Shown: one piece after another, positions 43,062-54,900 of the stretch
How positions within the stretch are numbered: the first letter of the stretch is position 1
Layout of the letters: the number at the start of each line of letters is the position of its first letter
Assembly: GCA_020627685.1 (NCBI GenBank)
Contig: JAHDGK010000011.1
Span: 25,107-89,106, forward strand
DNA from: Granulosicoccus sp.
GTDB lineage: Bacteria; Pseudomonadota; Gammaproteobacteria; Granulosicoccales; Granulosicoccaceae
Length of the DNA: 64,000 nt
Direction: 5' to 3'
Notes under the pieces: generated by a model
The model's input: the letters and a program-made list of their open reading frames with translations, nothing else
Told to the model about the DNA's origin: nothing
The model's database searches: none
Translations under genes and position numbers: made by a program

Positions 43062-44231
43062 TTAGGAAAGGCCTGCTGCTTGACGCAAGGCGTCTGCACG
43101 GTCTGTCTTTTCCCAAGTGAAATCCGGATGCTCACGACCGAAGTGGCCATAAGCTGCAGTCTGCTGATAAATAGGACGGATAAGATCGAGCATAGTCACG
43201 ATGCCATACGGGCGAAGATCAAATACATCACGAACAATTTCTTCGATACGACGATCGTCAATTTTCCCAGTGCCGAACGTGTCGACGGTAATCGACGTAG
43301 GCTCAGCAACACCGATGGCGTAGGAGACCTGTATTTCACATTTGTCCGCCAGTTGCGCGGCGACAATATTCTTTGCTACGTATCGGCCAGCATAAGCCGC
43401 TGAACGGTCAACTTTCGATGGGTCTTTTCCGGAGAATGCTCCACCACCGTGACGCGCCATACCACCGTAGGTATCAACAATAATTTTTCGACCTGTCAGA
43501 CCACAGTCGCCAACAGGGCCACCGATTTCAAAAATACCAGTTGGGTTTATGTGAATATTTTCTTGAGGGCAGCCAGCGAGCCAGTCTGCGGGCAGCACAG
43601 GCTTTAGGATGTGCTCCATAACCGCTTCACGCAGATCTGCCAGGGCAATATCAGGATCGTGCTGAGTCGACAGTACCAGGGCATCTATTCCGACCGGCTT
43701 GCCATCTTGGTAACGCAGCGTTACTTGGCTCTTGGCATCTGGACGCAACCACTCAAGCGTGCCATCACGACGGACTTTCGATTGCTGTTCAACCAATCGA
43801 TGTGAGTATGTAATTGGCGCAGGCATCAAAACATCAGTTTCGTTGTTCGCATAGCCGAACATTAAACCCTGGTCACCCGCCCCCTGCTCTTCAGGAGCAG
43901 AGCGATCAACGCCCGCGGCAATATGAGGTGACTGCTTGCCAATACCGTTCAGTACTGCGCAGGTATCTCCGTCAAAACCGACAGCTGAGCGGTCATAGCC
44001 GATTTCACAAACCGTTTTTCGAACCAATGCTTCCAGATCAACATAAGCCGAGGTGGTGATCTCTCCGGCAATAATAACCAGGCCCGTTTTGACCATCGTT
44101 TCGCACGCCACACGAGCGCCTTTGTCTTCAGCGAGGATCGCATCAAGTACGGCATCCGAGATTTGGTCAGCCATTTTATCGGGATGACCTTCAGATACTG
44201 ATTCGGAAGTAAAAATATAGTCTTGCGTCAT
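43062..44231 (-). CDS. metK: S-adenosylmethionine synthetase
   Basis: [58 protein letters not shown]. Confidence 0.98.
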   Translation of the reverse strand: MTQDYIFTSESVSEGHPDKMADQISDAVLDAILAEDKGARVACETMVKTGLVIIAGEITTSAYVDLEALVRKTVCEIGYDRSAVGFDGDTCAVLNGIGKQSPHIAAGVDRSAPEEQGAGDQGLMFGYANNETDVLMPAPITYSHRLVEQQSKVRRDGTLEWLRPDAKSQVTLRYQDGKPVGIDALVLSTQHDPDIALADLREAVMEHILKPVLPADWLAGCPQENIHINPTGIFEIGGPVGDCGLTGRKIIVDTYGGMARHGGGAFSGKDPSKVDRSAAYAGRYVAKNIVAAQLADKCEIQVSYAIGVAEPTSITVDTFGTGKIDDRRIEEIVRDVFDLRPYGIVTMLDLIRPIYQQTAAYGHFGREHPDFTWEKTDRADALRQAAGLS

Positions 44232-44441
44232 TACGTACGTCTCAATTGGTGATCTTTGCTATTGTACCTATAAACACATAAAGATTTACTTATATCAGTG
44301 TTTCAATAGCGTTATTTTGTGTTCTATTAGCGTATTACGGGCCAATTCCGGGGTATTACGCCCCGAGCATCCAAGATTTCACAGGTCTGGACAGCCCCAC
44401 GTATAATTCCAGCACTCTCAATCGACGTTGGAACCACGCCT

Positions 44442-45140
44442 GTGCACCTAAGTGATCACCCGATTTCTCAACGCTGGCCCGCGCAGCACCCGGACAGGGT
44501 CCAGCTCTATTCTTTCCCAACCCCCAACGGCGTGAAGGTTTCCATTGCGTTGGAAGAAATGGAAATCCCGTATGAGGCCCATACCGTCAAAATCAGCGGT
44601 GACCAGCACACTGAGGAATTTCGTGCGCTTAACCCGAATGGAAAGATACCCGCCATCATTGACCCGAATGGCGCCGGGGGCGAACTTGTCACGCTTTGGG
44701 AATCCGGCGCCATCCTGTTGTACTTGGCCGAGAAATCCGGACAACTGATGCCAAAAGACTCTCAGGGGCGAGCGTCAACAATGCAGTGGCTGATGTTCCA
44801 GATGGGAGGTCTGGGTCCGATGTTCGGTCAGTATGGCTACTTTTCCAAGTTCGCCGGCAAAGAGATTGAAGACCCTCGACCCAAGGAGCGTTACGTATCA
44901 GAATCCAAGCGCCTATTGGGCGTGTTGGAACAACAACTTTCAAAGACCGCTTATGTGTCTGGTGACGAATATTCGATAGCAGACATCGCTATTTTTCCTT
45001 GGCTGCGTGCTGCAAAAGACTTCTACAATGCGGGAGACGATTTTCAGATGGCTTCGTTTACTCATACGATGAGCTACCTGGAAACGTGTTTGGCAAGACC
45101 TGCAGTCGTGCGAGGCTTGCAAGTTCCCCCGCGCGAATAA
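44442..45140 (+). CDS. glutathione S-transferase family protein (YfcG/nu-class-like)
   Basis: LYSFPTPNGVKVSIALEEMEIPYEAHTVKI...LNPNGKIPAIIDPNG...LWESGAILLYLAEKSG; GTG start. Confidence 0.92.
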   Translation: MHLSDHPISQRWPAQHPDRVQLYSFPTPNGVKVSIALEEMEIPYEAHTVKISGDQHTEEFRALNPNGKIPAIIDPNGAGGELVTLWESGAILLYLAEKSGQLMPKDSQGRASTMQWLMFQMGGLGPMFGQYGYFSKFAGKEIEDPRPKERYVSESKRLLGVLEQQLSKTAYVSGDEYSIADIAIFPWLRAAKDFYNAGDDFQMASFTHTMSYLETCLARPAVVRGLQVPPRE

Positions 45141-46663
45141 TGTTCGCTGTGGGCACAAGGAAAAGCATTTTAAAGTTGTTAGCCAGTGCGGCAACGGTTG
45201 TCGCACTAAGCGCGTGTAATGGAGATTCCGCACCAACGCAGGTTTCCGAGCGACCCGAACCACTAGGCCAAACGGAATCGAACCGAAACACTGCGCGGAC
45301 AGGAAGACTCGGGCTTAGGTCTCGCATCGCCTACTCCGATATCCAGAGCTTAATAGAAATAAGTCTTCCCGATACTTATCCGGTTCAAGACTCGCAACGG
45401 GTATGCAAAAAAATATTCGGGCTAAAGGCCTGTGGTACGGCTCGCTGGGACTTAAACGTGGAGCGCCGTGGAGAAATCGACGTCACCGGAAAAGACCAGC
45501 ACATTCAAGTTAAGGCGCCCATTGCATTTAGTGGCGTCGTCGGCATTGATGGCGGCGTTGCGAAAGCTCTAGGACTATCAGACATCGATGTCAGTGGAGC
45601 TGTACTGGCGAATATCAAGCTTGGTCTGGATATCGAGTCAAATTGGTGTCCCGTCATTAGTGTATCTGTTGACTACAACTGGACAGAAACGCCTACCGCG
45701 GTTTGGCGAGGTAGCGTCGACCTGAGTATGGAATCGGTGGTGAACGATGCTTTGGACAAACAGCTTTCCACTCTTCAGCCACGAATTAACGAACTCATAG
45801 ATTGTGAAGCATTCCGCGAGCAGCTTCAGGCCCAATGGCGTAGCTATAGTTTTGCCTTTGATTTGCCTGTAGACGAGCTTCAGAACGACACCAGTAAGAT
45901 GCATCTTAACTTTACACCTTCAGCATTTAGCTTTTCCGGACTACATACTGAAGACACAAGAATAGGTCTCGGCTTCGCGATCGACGGCATCACGCTATTC
46001 GAACCTCAGGCATTGGCGCCAAAAACGATTCCCCTACCCGCATTAGAGAAAATTGCGTATCAAAACAGTCGATCAGAATTTGACATCCTCTTTAGAGCAA
46101 CCTATGACCAACTTGAACAAATTATTCTCCCATCTGTTCAAGGTAAAACCTACACAGCAGATTCCCCAGCTGGTGCAGCATCTGTCACCGTATCTTCTAT
46201 AGCATTGTCAGGCAGCACTCAAGGAGTGACCGTATCGGTGGACTTCATCGCCAATTTACCCGGCAGTCGTAAGCACACATCCGGCACCTTGTTCCTAAGC
46301 GCGCGGCCAGTGGTTAACACCGCACTAGAACAAATTTCAATTTCCGATTTACAGATAACTAAAGTCATTGACTCGAAATTGTGGGATCTGATAGGACGTA
46401 TTTTCGAGACTCAAATCATCTCCGCAATTGAAAAAAATGCGCTCATAAACTATTCAGAAAAACGTCAAGAGCTTGAAGAGAAATTAACCTTGCAACTACA
46501 AGATGAAAATCGTACTGCCGGTTTAATGGTGAATCCAACTAACTTATCTATTTCAGTACTCGATATATTTCCCGAAAAAGATGCATTGGCTGCCATGGCA
46601 AGGGTAAGCGCTGAGCTGGACATTGACGTCCCCTTGAATCTAATAAAAACCCCAATTCAATAA
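45140..46663 (+). CDS. DUF4403 family lipoprotein-like protein
   Basis: Lipobox-like VVALSACNGD; repeated BPI/DUF4403-like beta pattern (SLIEISLPDTYPV..., ISDLQITKVIDSKLWDLIGRIFE...). ATG at 45140 overlaps the GST stop. Confidence 0.65.
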   Translation: MFAVGTRKSILKLLASAATVVALSACNGDSAPTQVSERPEPLGQTESNRNTARTGRLGLRSRIAYSDIQSLIEISLPDTYPVQDSQRVCKKIFGLKACGTARWDLNVERRGEIDVTGKDQHIQVKAPIAFSGVVGIDGGVAKALGLSDIDVSGAVLANIKLGLDIESNWCPVISVSVDYNWTETPTAVWRGSVDLSMESVVNDALDKQLSTLQPRINELIDCEAFREQLQAQWRSYSFAFDLPVDELQNDTSKMHLNFTPSAFSFSGLHTEDTRIGLGFAIDGITLFEPQALAPKTIPLPALEKIAYQNSRSEFDILFRATYDQLEQIILPSVQGKTYTADSPAGAASVTVSSIALSGSTQGVTVSVDFIANLPGSRKHTSGTLFLSARPVVNTALEQISISDLQITKVIDSKLWDLIGRIFETQIISAIEKNALINYSEKRQELEEKLTLQLQDENRTAGLMVNPTNLSISVLDIFPEKDALAAMARVSAELDIDVPLNLIKTPIQ

Positions 46664-46684
46664 ACACAGGCTCGGAGAATACCG

Positions 46685-47224
46685 GTGGCTAAATCATTAC
46701 AAGAGCAACTTCGTCAAGCTGGATTAGCAAACCAGAAGCAAGTTGTAAAAGCTCGCAAAGCGAAGAACACAAAAGAGAAAATGCAACGCAAGGGCGTGGC
46801 TGTAACCGATGAAGCCGCCGACTTGGTTAAACAGCGAGAGGCTGAGAAATTAGCCAAAGACCGTGCTTTGAATGATGCTAAGAACAAAGCCGCCGAAGAG
46901 CGTGCCATTCAAGCTCAAATACAACAGATGGTTACGCTGAATGCCATTGAGGAGCGGGGCGACGTCGAATATGGATTCGAATACAACGGGAAAATTCGAA
47001 ATATATTCATCACCAATGAGTTACGTAAAGCGCTCATTAACGGCGTTCTTTCTATCGTTGGCACATCAGAAACTGAATCAATCGTCCCGAGGAAAGTTGC
47101 ACAAAAAATTGCGGAGAGAGACGAGAGCTGGGTGTTGTTGATGAACAACAAGAATGATGGTGAGAGCACACCAGCAGATGATGAATACGCCGGTTACGAA
47201 GTACCCGATGATTTGATGTGGTAA
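46685..47224 (+). CDS. DUF2058 family protein (YaiL-like)
   Basis: SLQEQLRQAGLANQKQVVKARKAKNTKEKMQRKG... charged helix, then YGFEYNGKIRNIFITNELRKALINGVLSIV. Confidence 0.88.
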   Translation: MAKSLQEQLRQAGLANQKQVVKARKAKNTKEKMQRKGVAVTDEAADLVKQREAEKLAKDRALNDAKNKAAEERAIQAQIQQMVTLNAIEERGDVEYGFEYNGKIRNIFITNELRKALINGVLSIVGTSETESIVPRKVAQKIAERDESWVLLMNNKNDGESTPADDEYAGYEVPDDLMW

Positions 47225-47228
47225 AAAA

Positions 47229-49019
47229 CTATTTTTTGGATCCCAGGTAGGTTTGGAAATTATCTTTGGACAAAGGCTTACTAAAGAAATAGCCCTGTAT
47301 TACATCGCATTTATAGTGATTTAAAAATTTCACCTGCTCTATTTTCTCAACGCCCTCAGCGACTACTTTTTGCCCTAAGCTGTGGGCCATAGCGATAATA
47401 GCTATTGCAATAGAATTATCGTCTTCGTTCCCTGGGACGTCCATTAAAAATGAACGATCGATTTTCAGCTCATCAATAGGGAATTTTTTAAGATAACTCA
47501 GGGACGAATAACCCGTTCCGAAATCATCAAGCGAAAAGGACACGCCCAGCTTTTTGATATCGTGAAGCAGACTAGCTAGCTGATCTACATCACCCATTAG
47601 CATGCTTTCGGTAATTTCCAGCACCAGTTTATTAGGATTCATCCCACTGGACTCCAAGCAGGCAACTACCTTCGATTTAAAATCTGGCTCAAGAAATTGA
47701 TTTGCTGACACGTTTACGGAAACCTTAAGCGATTCATACCCCATAGCATGCCATTCACTGGTGCGATGGCAGGCCTCGCGCATTACCCAATCGCCTATGG
47801 CTACAATCAATCCTGCTTCTTCAGCAACAGGAATAAATTTTTCAGGTGAAATAAAACCAAAATCAGGGTGCTTCCAGCGAATAAGACACTCCATTCCCAT
47901 GACCCTTTTACGCCTAATGTCGACTTTGGGCTGATAATGAAGTTCGAACTGATCATTCTCCAAGGCAGTTCTCAAGTCCGTCGCCATCTTCATCAACGCT
48001 CTGGAGTGCGCTTCCATCTCGTTGGAATAGTATTGGTATCGATCCCTTCCTCGTTTCTTCGCAAAATCTTTAGCTGAACCAGCCCTTTTAAGGAGCGTTC
48101 CGACTTCTATGCCGTCTTCTGGGAAAACAGAGATGCCAATGCTTGCCGTTAAGTAAACATCTTCACCATCGAGAGAAATAGGCTGTTTAATTTCGCTCAA
48201 TACCCTATCGGTAATTACCGTTGCGTCAGTAACACTGTTGACACCATGAACCACGATAGAGAATTCGTCTCCGCCTATTCTGGCCGTATCCTCCACGACC
48301 GTACTCGCGTCGACCCGACCGACAACATCGCTATTTCTGACAATCGAATTAAGTCTATCGGCGACAATTTGAAGTATTTGATCACCAAGATAGACGCCAA
48401 GTGATTCATTGACTTGCTGAAAGCGATCTAAACCAATGACCAGCAGAACCAGTGATTTGTTTTCTCGTTTAGCCTGACTAACGCTTTTTCCAAGGTAATC
48501 TAAAAATAATTTCCGGTTTGGCAACCCTGTGAGACTATCGTAGAACGCCAACTGATCTTGATAAGCCTTCGCTGTTAGCGTATTCCTCACTCGCAAGGCT
48601 AACTCACTGGGATCAACCGGTTTTGACAGAAAATCAGTAGCGCCCAGCTCTAGCGCTTTGAGCTTGTTATCGGGGTCTTCTGATGCCGTGAGAATAATGA
48701 CTGGGAAATGTTCATACCCGTCAATTTTCCTGACTCTTTCCAGCACTTCAAAGCCATCGACAGCGGGCATGTCCAAGTCAAGCAACAGCATATCCGGGTT
48801 TTCTTTTTGTAGGACATCTATTGCTGTGGTTGAATCCTGTACCGGCACAAAGTGCTTATAGCCGACGTCTTCGAGTAGCGCCTGAACGATCTCGAGCATG
48901 ACTGGTTCATCGTCAACCAGCATGATGGTGGAATTTTTCAAACGCACCTGACGCTGGTCACCGTTCACGGCAACGGGTTCCTTAATATTTTCCTCAATTT
49001 TGAGCGCAGCAGTATTCAT
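47229..49019 (-). CDS. response regulator with REC-GGDEF-EAL domains
   Basis: REC TIMLVDDEPVMLEIVQALL...MLLLDLDMPAVDG; ARIGGDEFSIVV; EAL region MECLIRWKHPDFG, VNVSANQFLEPDF, LDDFGTGYSSLSYLKKFPIDELKIDRSF. Confidence 0.95.
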   Translation of the reverse strand: MNTAALKIEENIKEPVAVNGDQRQVRLKNSTIMLVDDEPVMLEIVQALLEDVGYKHFVPVQDSTTAIDVLQKENPDMLLLDLDMPAVDGFEVLERVRKIDGYEHFPVIILTASEDPDNKLKALELGATDFLSKPVDPSELALRVRNTLTAKAYQDQLAFYDSLTGLPNRKLFLDYLGKSVSQAKRENKSLVLLVIGLDRFQQVNESLGVYLGDQILQIVADRLNSIVRNSDVVGRVDASTVVEDTARIGGDEFSIVVHGVNSVTDATVITDRVLSEIKQPISLDGEDVYLTASIGISVFPEDGIEVGTLLKRAGSAKDFAKKRGRDRYQYYSNEMEAHSRALMKMATDLRTALENDQFELHYQPKVDIRRKRVMGMECLIRWKHPDFGFISPEKFIPVAEEAGLIVAIGDWVMREACHRTSEWHAMGYESLKVSVNVSANQFLEPDFKSKVVACLESSGMNPNKLVLEITESMLMGDVDQLASLLHDIKKLGVSFSLDDFGTGYSSLSYLKKFPIDELKIDRSFLMDVPGNEDDNSIAIAIIAMAHSLGQKVVAEGVEKIEQVKFLNHYKCDVIQGYFFSKPLSKDNFQTYLGSKK

Positions 49020-49023
49020 ATTT

Positions 49024-51897
49024 TTACATCTTATCTACTTGCTGAATGCGACTATTGAGTTGCTTGATGACACTGACCGTATGTTTGATAGAGTCTACTT
49101 GCCTTTGTTTCGCATGATTTTCTAAATCTCTGGCGGGTTCCGTAAACGCATTGAATCCAAGAGATCCACCCGATGCTTTTAGCCAGTGACCAAATTGTTC
49201 AATTTCCTGATAATCCTTCCTGACGACAGCAAGATCAATGACCTTACATTTTTCAGACAATTCGCCAACGAATTTTCCGATGACCGGTTTGAGTCGAGGC
49301 TGTGTCTGCATAAGACGAGAACTTAAGACCTCTGGAATGACATAGTCTTTTTGATGTGTAACGTTAAGAACACTGGACTCCGTCTCATCATCTTCACTCA
49401 CACTAACTCTGTTATATATTGATTTTATGGTGTCGATTGCATCTGGAATTTTTTCGTCATTTTGATCCTTTGCAAACTGCTCAAACAACCTCGCGGGCTC
49501 AACAAACTGGTCGAAACCTACGGTACCAGATGACCCTTTCAACCAATGGCCCAAGCTTTTCAGTTCCGCATAGTCCCGAATTTCCCACGCATTATCGATA
49601 GCGGTTAATTGCTCACCTAACCGTACGACAAATTTCTCGACTATTTCACGAAATTTGGGATTGGATGCCACAAGACTCGATACTATTTTATCGCCGTCGC
49701 AAGTTGATGAATCGTTCGCCGCTCTTTTTTCCAAAATGGGTAGCTCATCAAGTTCGGTTTTAGCCACTTGCTTCCCTTCTAGAAGTTCAGCCAAACGATT
49801 AATTAATCGATCTATATTGACCGGTTTAGCCATGTATTCGCTGTAACCCGCGTCAAGGCATTTTTGTTCTGCGCCTACCATTGCATCTGCTGTCATAGCA
49901 ATGACTGGCAACGTGTAGTTCCGTTCTCGCATCAGGCCTGCCGCCGTGTAACCATCCATTGTCGGCATTTGAACGTCCATCAAAACGATGTCTACCTCAT
50001 TAGCAGAGAGCTGATCCAGTGCTACTTGCCCGTTTTCAGCCGATATGACATTTATTCCCACGTCTGCAAGAACCACCTCGAGTAATTCTCGATTTTCATC
50101 CCCGTCGTCGACCACCAAAATGGTGGAATTGGGAAACTCCCAGTGTGTTACTTCAGCTTTCGCCTGTTGCCATTGATTTGATAATACTTCGTCAATACTG
50201 AGACGTTTGATACCTTCCAAAGACCCTGTACTGACACTGGCGGTGAATTGACTGCCTTCACCAGCACCACTTTTTACAACAATATCCCCACCCAAGGCTT
50301 CAGCGAAGCGCTTACTGATGGTAAGGCCTAACCCTGTTCCACCAAATCGTCGGGTGATCGAGCTATCAGCTTGTGTAAACGGGTTAAATACATCAACGGC
50401 CTGTTGTGGCGTCATCCCAATACCGGTATCGATAATATCTATGGACAATGATGAATCGTCACCGTTTTCGTGTAACCGCGTAACAACCTTAACCCCACCG
50501 GCTGAGGTGAATTTAATTGCGTTACCAATAAGGTTAGTCACTATCTGTCTCAGCTTTCCTGCATCTGTGGCGATGTACTCAGGTAACGGCCCTTCGGGCT
50601 CAAATTCCAGGTAGATATTCTTTTCATCAGCCTTTACCTGCAAGATCTGAACAACTTCATGAATTATCTGATGTGCTGGAGTGTTTGTTTTCTCTATCTC
50701 AATTCTGCCAGCCTCAACTTTAGACAAATCCAGAATGTCATTAATCAGGTTAAGCAGATGATTCCCGCTTGATGAGATTGTATTGAGGTAACGGAAGCTA
50801 TCTTCACTATTTCTGTCGGATGCACGTTTAAGTACCTCTGAGAAGCCCAGTATGGCATTCATGGGAGTTCTGATTTCGTGACTCATATTGGCAAGAAATT
50901 CACTTTTAAAGCGATTGGCCTGCTCCGCTTCCTCCTTGGAAATGCGAAGTTCAATTTCTTTTTGTTCAAGCTCGGTCACATCATCAAAGCTGATCAGTAC
51001 ACCTGCGGGTTTTGTACCGCCTGACAAAATCGGTGAGCAGTTAACCATGAAGGTTCGATTCTCCTCGCCTTCAATTTGCATTCTGATCATATCGCCGGTA
51101 CGCGCCAAGCCGTCAGCCAGAGTTTTAGACCACGGTACCTCGGAGAGTTCCAGCTTTTGATTGTCTCTATCAAACCAGTCAAATTCAGTGGCTTTTCGAC
51201 CTACCAGCGTATCCGAAGATCCGTTGGTGAGCTTGGAAAACGCATAGTTGGCCAGTACGACATTTTCTTTTCCATCAAGCACCAACAACCCTTCTGCCAT
51301 GGTATCGAATGCCGACCGCACACGATCTGGAACAGCCTGCGACGGATCCAACTGTTTAAGCATTTTTCCTAGGTACAAATAGAAGAACAGAAAACTGCTG
51401 AAAGAAATAACGCCAATCAATATGAAAACCGGTTCGAGGAATCTGCCATACCATGTCTCTGGCATCAACTCTTCAAATCGGAGCTCCACCTGGCCCCAGA
51501 CATTCGAACCCTCAAAAATGGGGACTACAATTTGGGAATCTACCGAGTTCCCATCCTCCATATCTCGCCAGTTGTTGACGTGGTCACTGATAACAGCAAC
51601 CAGTTTTCCATTTTGTTGTCGTACACCCGCAGATAAAATCTCTTCATTCCTATCGACAACGATCTCTAAGTTCGCGTTCATACGACGAATGTCCGACGAC
51701 GTAATGAAGATAGAACTATTGACTGCGATGGCTTCTGCCAGACGTGCATGGGCATCACGGATAGCGCCGTTCCTATCAGGGACTATGCCTGCCATAGAAG
51801 ACAACAGCAACAACGTCACGATAATACTGGTGAGACCAAGGGCAATCCTTATTCGCGCCGCGTGACCTTTAAATATCCGCTCAAGCACAATTGTCAC
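49024..51897 (-). CDS. hybrid sensor histidine kinase: periplasmic sensor, PAS, HisKA, HATPase, REC, two Hpt domains
   Basis: [57 protein letters not shown]...[14 protein letters not shown]; Hpt [13 protein letters not shown] and [13 protein letters not shown]. Confidence 0.93.
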   Translation of the reverse strand: MTIVLERIFKGHAARIRIALGLTSIIVTLLLLSSMAGIVPDRNGAIRDAHARLAEAIAVNSSIFITSSDIRRMNANLEIVVDRNEEILSAGVRQQNGKLVAVISDHVNNWRDMEDGNSVDSQIVVPIFEGSNVWGQVELRFEELMPETWYGRFLEPVFILIGVISFSSFLFFYLYLGKMLKQLDPSQAVPDRVRSAFDTMAEGLLVLDGKENVVLANYAFSKLTNGSSDTLVGRKATEFDWFDRDNQKLELSEVPWSKTLADGLARTGDMIRMQIEGEENRTFMVNCSPILSGGTKPAGVLISFDDVTELEQKEIELRISKEEAEQANRFKSEFLANMSHEIRTPMNAILGFSEVLKRASDRNSEDSFRYLNTISSSGNHLLNLINDILDLSKVEAGRIEIEKTNTPAHQIIHEVVQILQVKADEKNIYLEFEPEGPLPEYIATDAGKLRQIVTNLIGNAIKFTSAGGVKVVTRLHENGDDSSLSIDIIDTGIGMTPQQAVDVFNPFTQADSSITRRFGGTGLGLTISKRFAEALGGDIVVKSGAGEGSQFTASVSTGSLEGIKRLSIDEVLSNQWQQAKAEVTHWEFPNSTILVVDDGDENRELLEVVLADVGINVISAENGQVALDQLSANEVDIVLMDVQMPTMDGYTAAGLMRERNYTLPVIAMTADAMVGAEQKCLDAGYSEYMAKPVNIDRLINRLAELLEGKQVAKTELDELPILEKRAANDSSTCDGDKIVSSLVASNPKFREIVEKFVVRLGEQLTAIDNAWEIRDYAELKSLGHWLKGSSGTVGFDQFVEPARLFEQFAKDQNDEKIPDAIDTIKSIYNRVSVSEDDETESSVLNVTHQKDYVIPEVLSSRLMQTQPRLKPVIGKFVGELSEKCKVIDLAVVRKDYQEIEQFGHWLKASGGSLGFNAFTEPARDLENHAKQRQVDSIKHTVSVIKQLNSRIQQVDKM

Positions 51898-51926
51898 CTG
51901 TAGGATAAAGTTGAATCATGTCGGTC

Positions 51927-54900
51927 TCATTCATCAACTTCATCCCCTTTTTGTTTAACGACTTCATCCTCGTCTTTTTCTTTAACCATTGACTCCAGAG
52001 ATTCATCATCATCTGAGTCGTCGCTGTGCAGACTTCCAAGCACAGGTAATGGATCGATAAACCGCCATGCAGGCAAGGACGACAAGGCACTACTGAGCAA
52101 GATGCCGCTTCGGGCCAGCCAAATGACATATCCCACAGATAAACCCGCCGTAGCAGTCATACTACTGCCAATGATTTTGTCACTGGTTTTAGTTTCGGAA
52201 TCCAACTCCTCACGCAAAGAATCCAGCCTGTAAACTAATGACTCTGCGCCAATGTATTGCAGTGGATCCTGAAGAAAGTTCAGTTGATCGGTTAGTTCAC
52301 TTTTTAAAATATTGATAGCTGTTGGTTTGTAGACAGCCAAACGAGTAACCTTGTCATCGACTCCATTGTCGATATCATCGCGCACTACTTGAAAATCATT
52401 AATTTCAGCTTCGAGGTCAATATCTACAACATCTGTAGACGGACTGTCGAAATCTTCTGCCTGTTCTACGACATCGACACTCTCCTCAGAGAATTCTTCT
52501 TCTACCGCCTCCTCATCTGTCGTTTCTTCAGATGCTGGCTCCTCCTCTGATTCCTCAGTTTGTGCTTCTTCCTCTGGTTCCTCTTCTGGCTCTTCATCCG
52601 TAACAACATCCGGTAACGCTGCTGCGGGTGGCTCTATATCAGGTAAGGGGGTAACGTTAATAACTATAGTCCCAACAATAGGACCACTGGCATCCTCGTC
52701 GCCATCATCAATTGAGACACTGACTGTAGTGCTTTCAGTATTATCCGGAGCAGGTATAAATTCGACATTAGTCAACGCCGCATTCACTTCTTCAACAGGT
52801 GCTGTTAAGGTCCAGACGCCAGTGTCTGCACTATACGTGGCGCCGTCGTTACTGCTTAAGCTACCGGCATTGACATTGGCTAAAACCAGAGTAGCCGTGA
52901 TAGTTTCTTCACTATCAATGTCGACAATACTAAATGTATTTAAAGGAACACTCTCAGCACCCTCTGTATAGTCAGTTGACCCATCTAGATCTGACACAAC
53001 TGGGGCATCATTCACGGGCGTGACTACCAAGGTTACGGTGCCTTTGACCTTTGGGTCTTCGCCGCCATCATCGTCATCTATCCTGACGCGAATTGAGGTA
53101 TCTCTATCGTTGTCAGGCTGAGGAAAGAAAACAACGTTTTCCAAAGCAACATTGACACGCTCGACCGTGTCGGTAATCGTCCAAATACCTGTATTAGCAT
53201 CATACTCAGCACCGTCTTCAGCGCTAAGACTTCCTGTGTCAGTATCGACCAATATTAATTTGGCCGTTATTATTTCACCCGCATCTGCATCACTAACAAC
53301 GATATCGGCAATAGGCACAGACAACTCGCCTTCTTCATACGTGGATATACTTTCTATATTGGTTGCCGTAGGTTGGTCATTCACCGGGTCAACGATTAAC
53401 TGAACTGTTCCAGTAAGGGCATCTGATACTGGTGTTCCGATATCACGAATGCTTACCGATATACTTGAGTTCAATTCGTTGTTGGCAGCTGGAATAAATA
53501 TTACATTGGCGAGTGCCGTATTGGTGTCTTCAACGGTTCCGGAAAAACTCCAAATTCCTGTATTAACATCATAGCTTGCACCGTCATTATCACTCAGAGC
53601 ACCGGTGCTGGTATCAGACAGCACTAAGCTTGCAACAATAGTATCACCGGCATCAATATCACCTACTACGATGTTATCGATGTCAACGCTTAAGTCATCC
53701 TCAGTATAGTTTGAAGTGCTGTTAAGGTTAGTTGCAACAGCAGTGTCGTTTTCTGCAATGACATTCAACGTTATGGTACCGCTTAGCGCAGCGCTACCAT
53801 CCTCGTCACCATCATCAATCTCAACAGAAATACTTGTGTCTAAGTCGTTATTAACAGCCGGCAAATATTGTAAATTCGCCAACGCGGCATTTACGTCTGA
53901 CAGCGCCCCTGAGATTTCCCAAATTCCTGTGGTACTGTTGTAACTAGCCCCATTATTATTGCTTAGCGTTCCAGTTGTCACATCAGCCAATGTCAAAGTG
54001 GCAGTGACGTCTTCATTAGCATCGACATCGCTGATGACTATATTATCGATATCAACACTGGTATCACCTTCAGCGTAATCGGAAATACTATTGAGATTTG
54101 TGGCAATCGGCGCATCATTCACCGGGGTAACATTTAGAGAAATGGTACCGGTGAGTGGTCCACCACCATCCTCATCATTATCGTCTATTTCAACAGAGAT
54201 ACTGGTATCAACTTCATTGTCCGCTAAAGGGATAAAAGTAAGATTTTCAAGTGCCGTATTCACTGACGCGACACTGTCTGAAATACTCCATACTCCGCTA
54301 CTGGCATCGTATGTAGCACCGTCGTTAGAGCTTAATGAACCTGTACCGGTATTGGCAAGAGTCAATGTTGCCGTTACGTCTTCACCTGAGTCTGCATCAG
54401 TAACTTCGATATCGTCAATCGCTACGCTGGCATCCCCTTCTGTGTAAGATGAAATGCTATCTAGATTCGTCGCGGTTGGTGGGGTGTTTGGGATGCTGTT
54501 GACTATTGAGATAGTTCCCGTGAGCGGGCCGCTATTGTCATCATCATCAATGACTACATCAATAGTATTGTTATTGTCGTTTGTGAATATTGGGTCATAT
54601 TCTACATTGGCTAGCGCCGTATTAACTTCACTTAACGTTCCGGTGATAGTCCATCTGCCCGTAAAAGTATTATAGGTAGCGTTATCATTGGGAGTTAACC
54701 TACCCCATTCTTGCCTATCAACAGTCAGTGTTGCGGTAATAACCTCATTCGTATCGGCATCGCTTACCACGATATCAGCCAGCGGAACATTTGCACCAAC
54801 TACAGTAATCAGTGCGGTGGTGGTTAAATTTGTAGCCGTTGGTACATCATTTGAGGGAGTAACATCTAGACTGATCGACCCTGTCAGGGGACCGCTACCA

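Noticed and set aside
43034-44441. SAM or SAH riboswitch near metK/ahcY
   Set aside because: The ahcY-metK gap is 28 nt, and the region upstream of metK shows no recognisable SAM/SAH riboswitch consensus.
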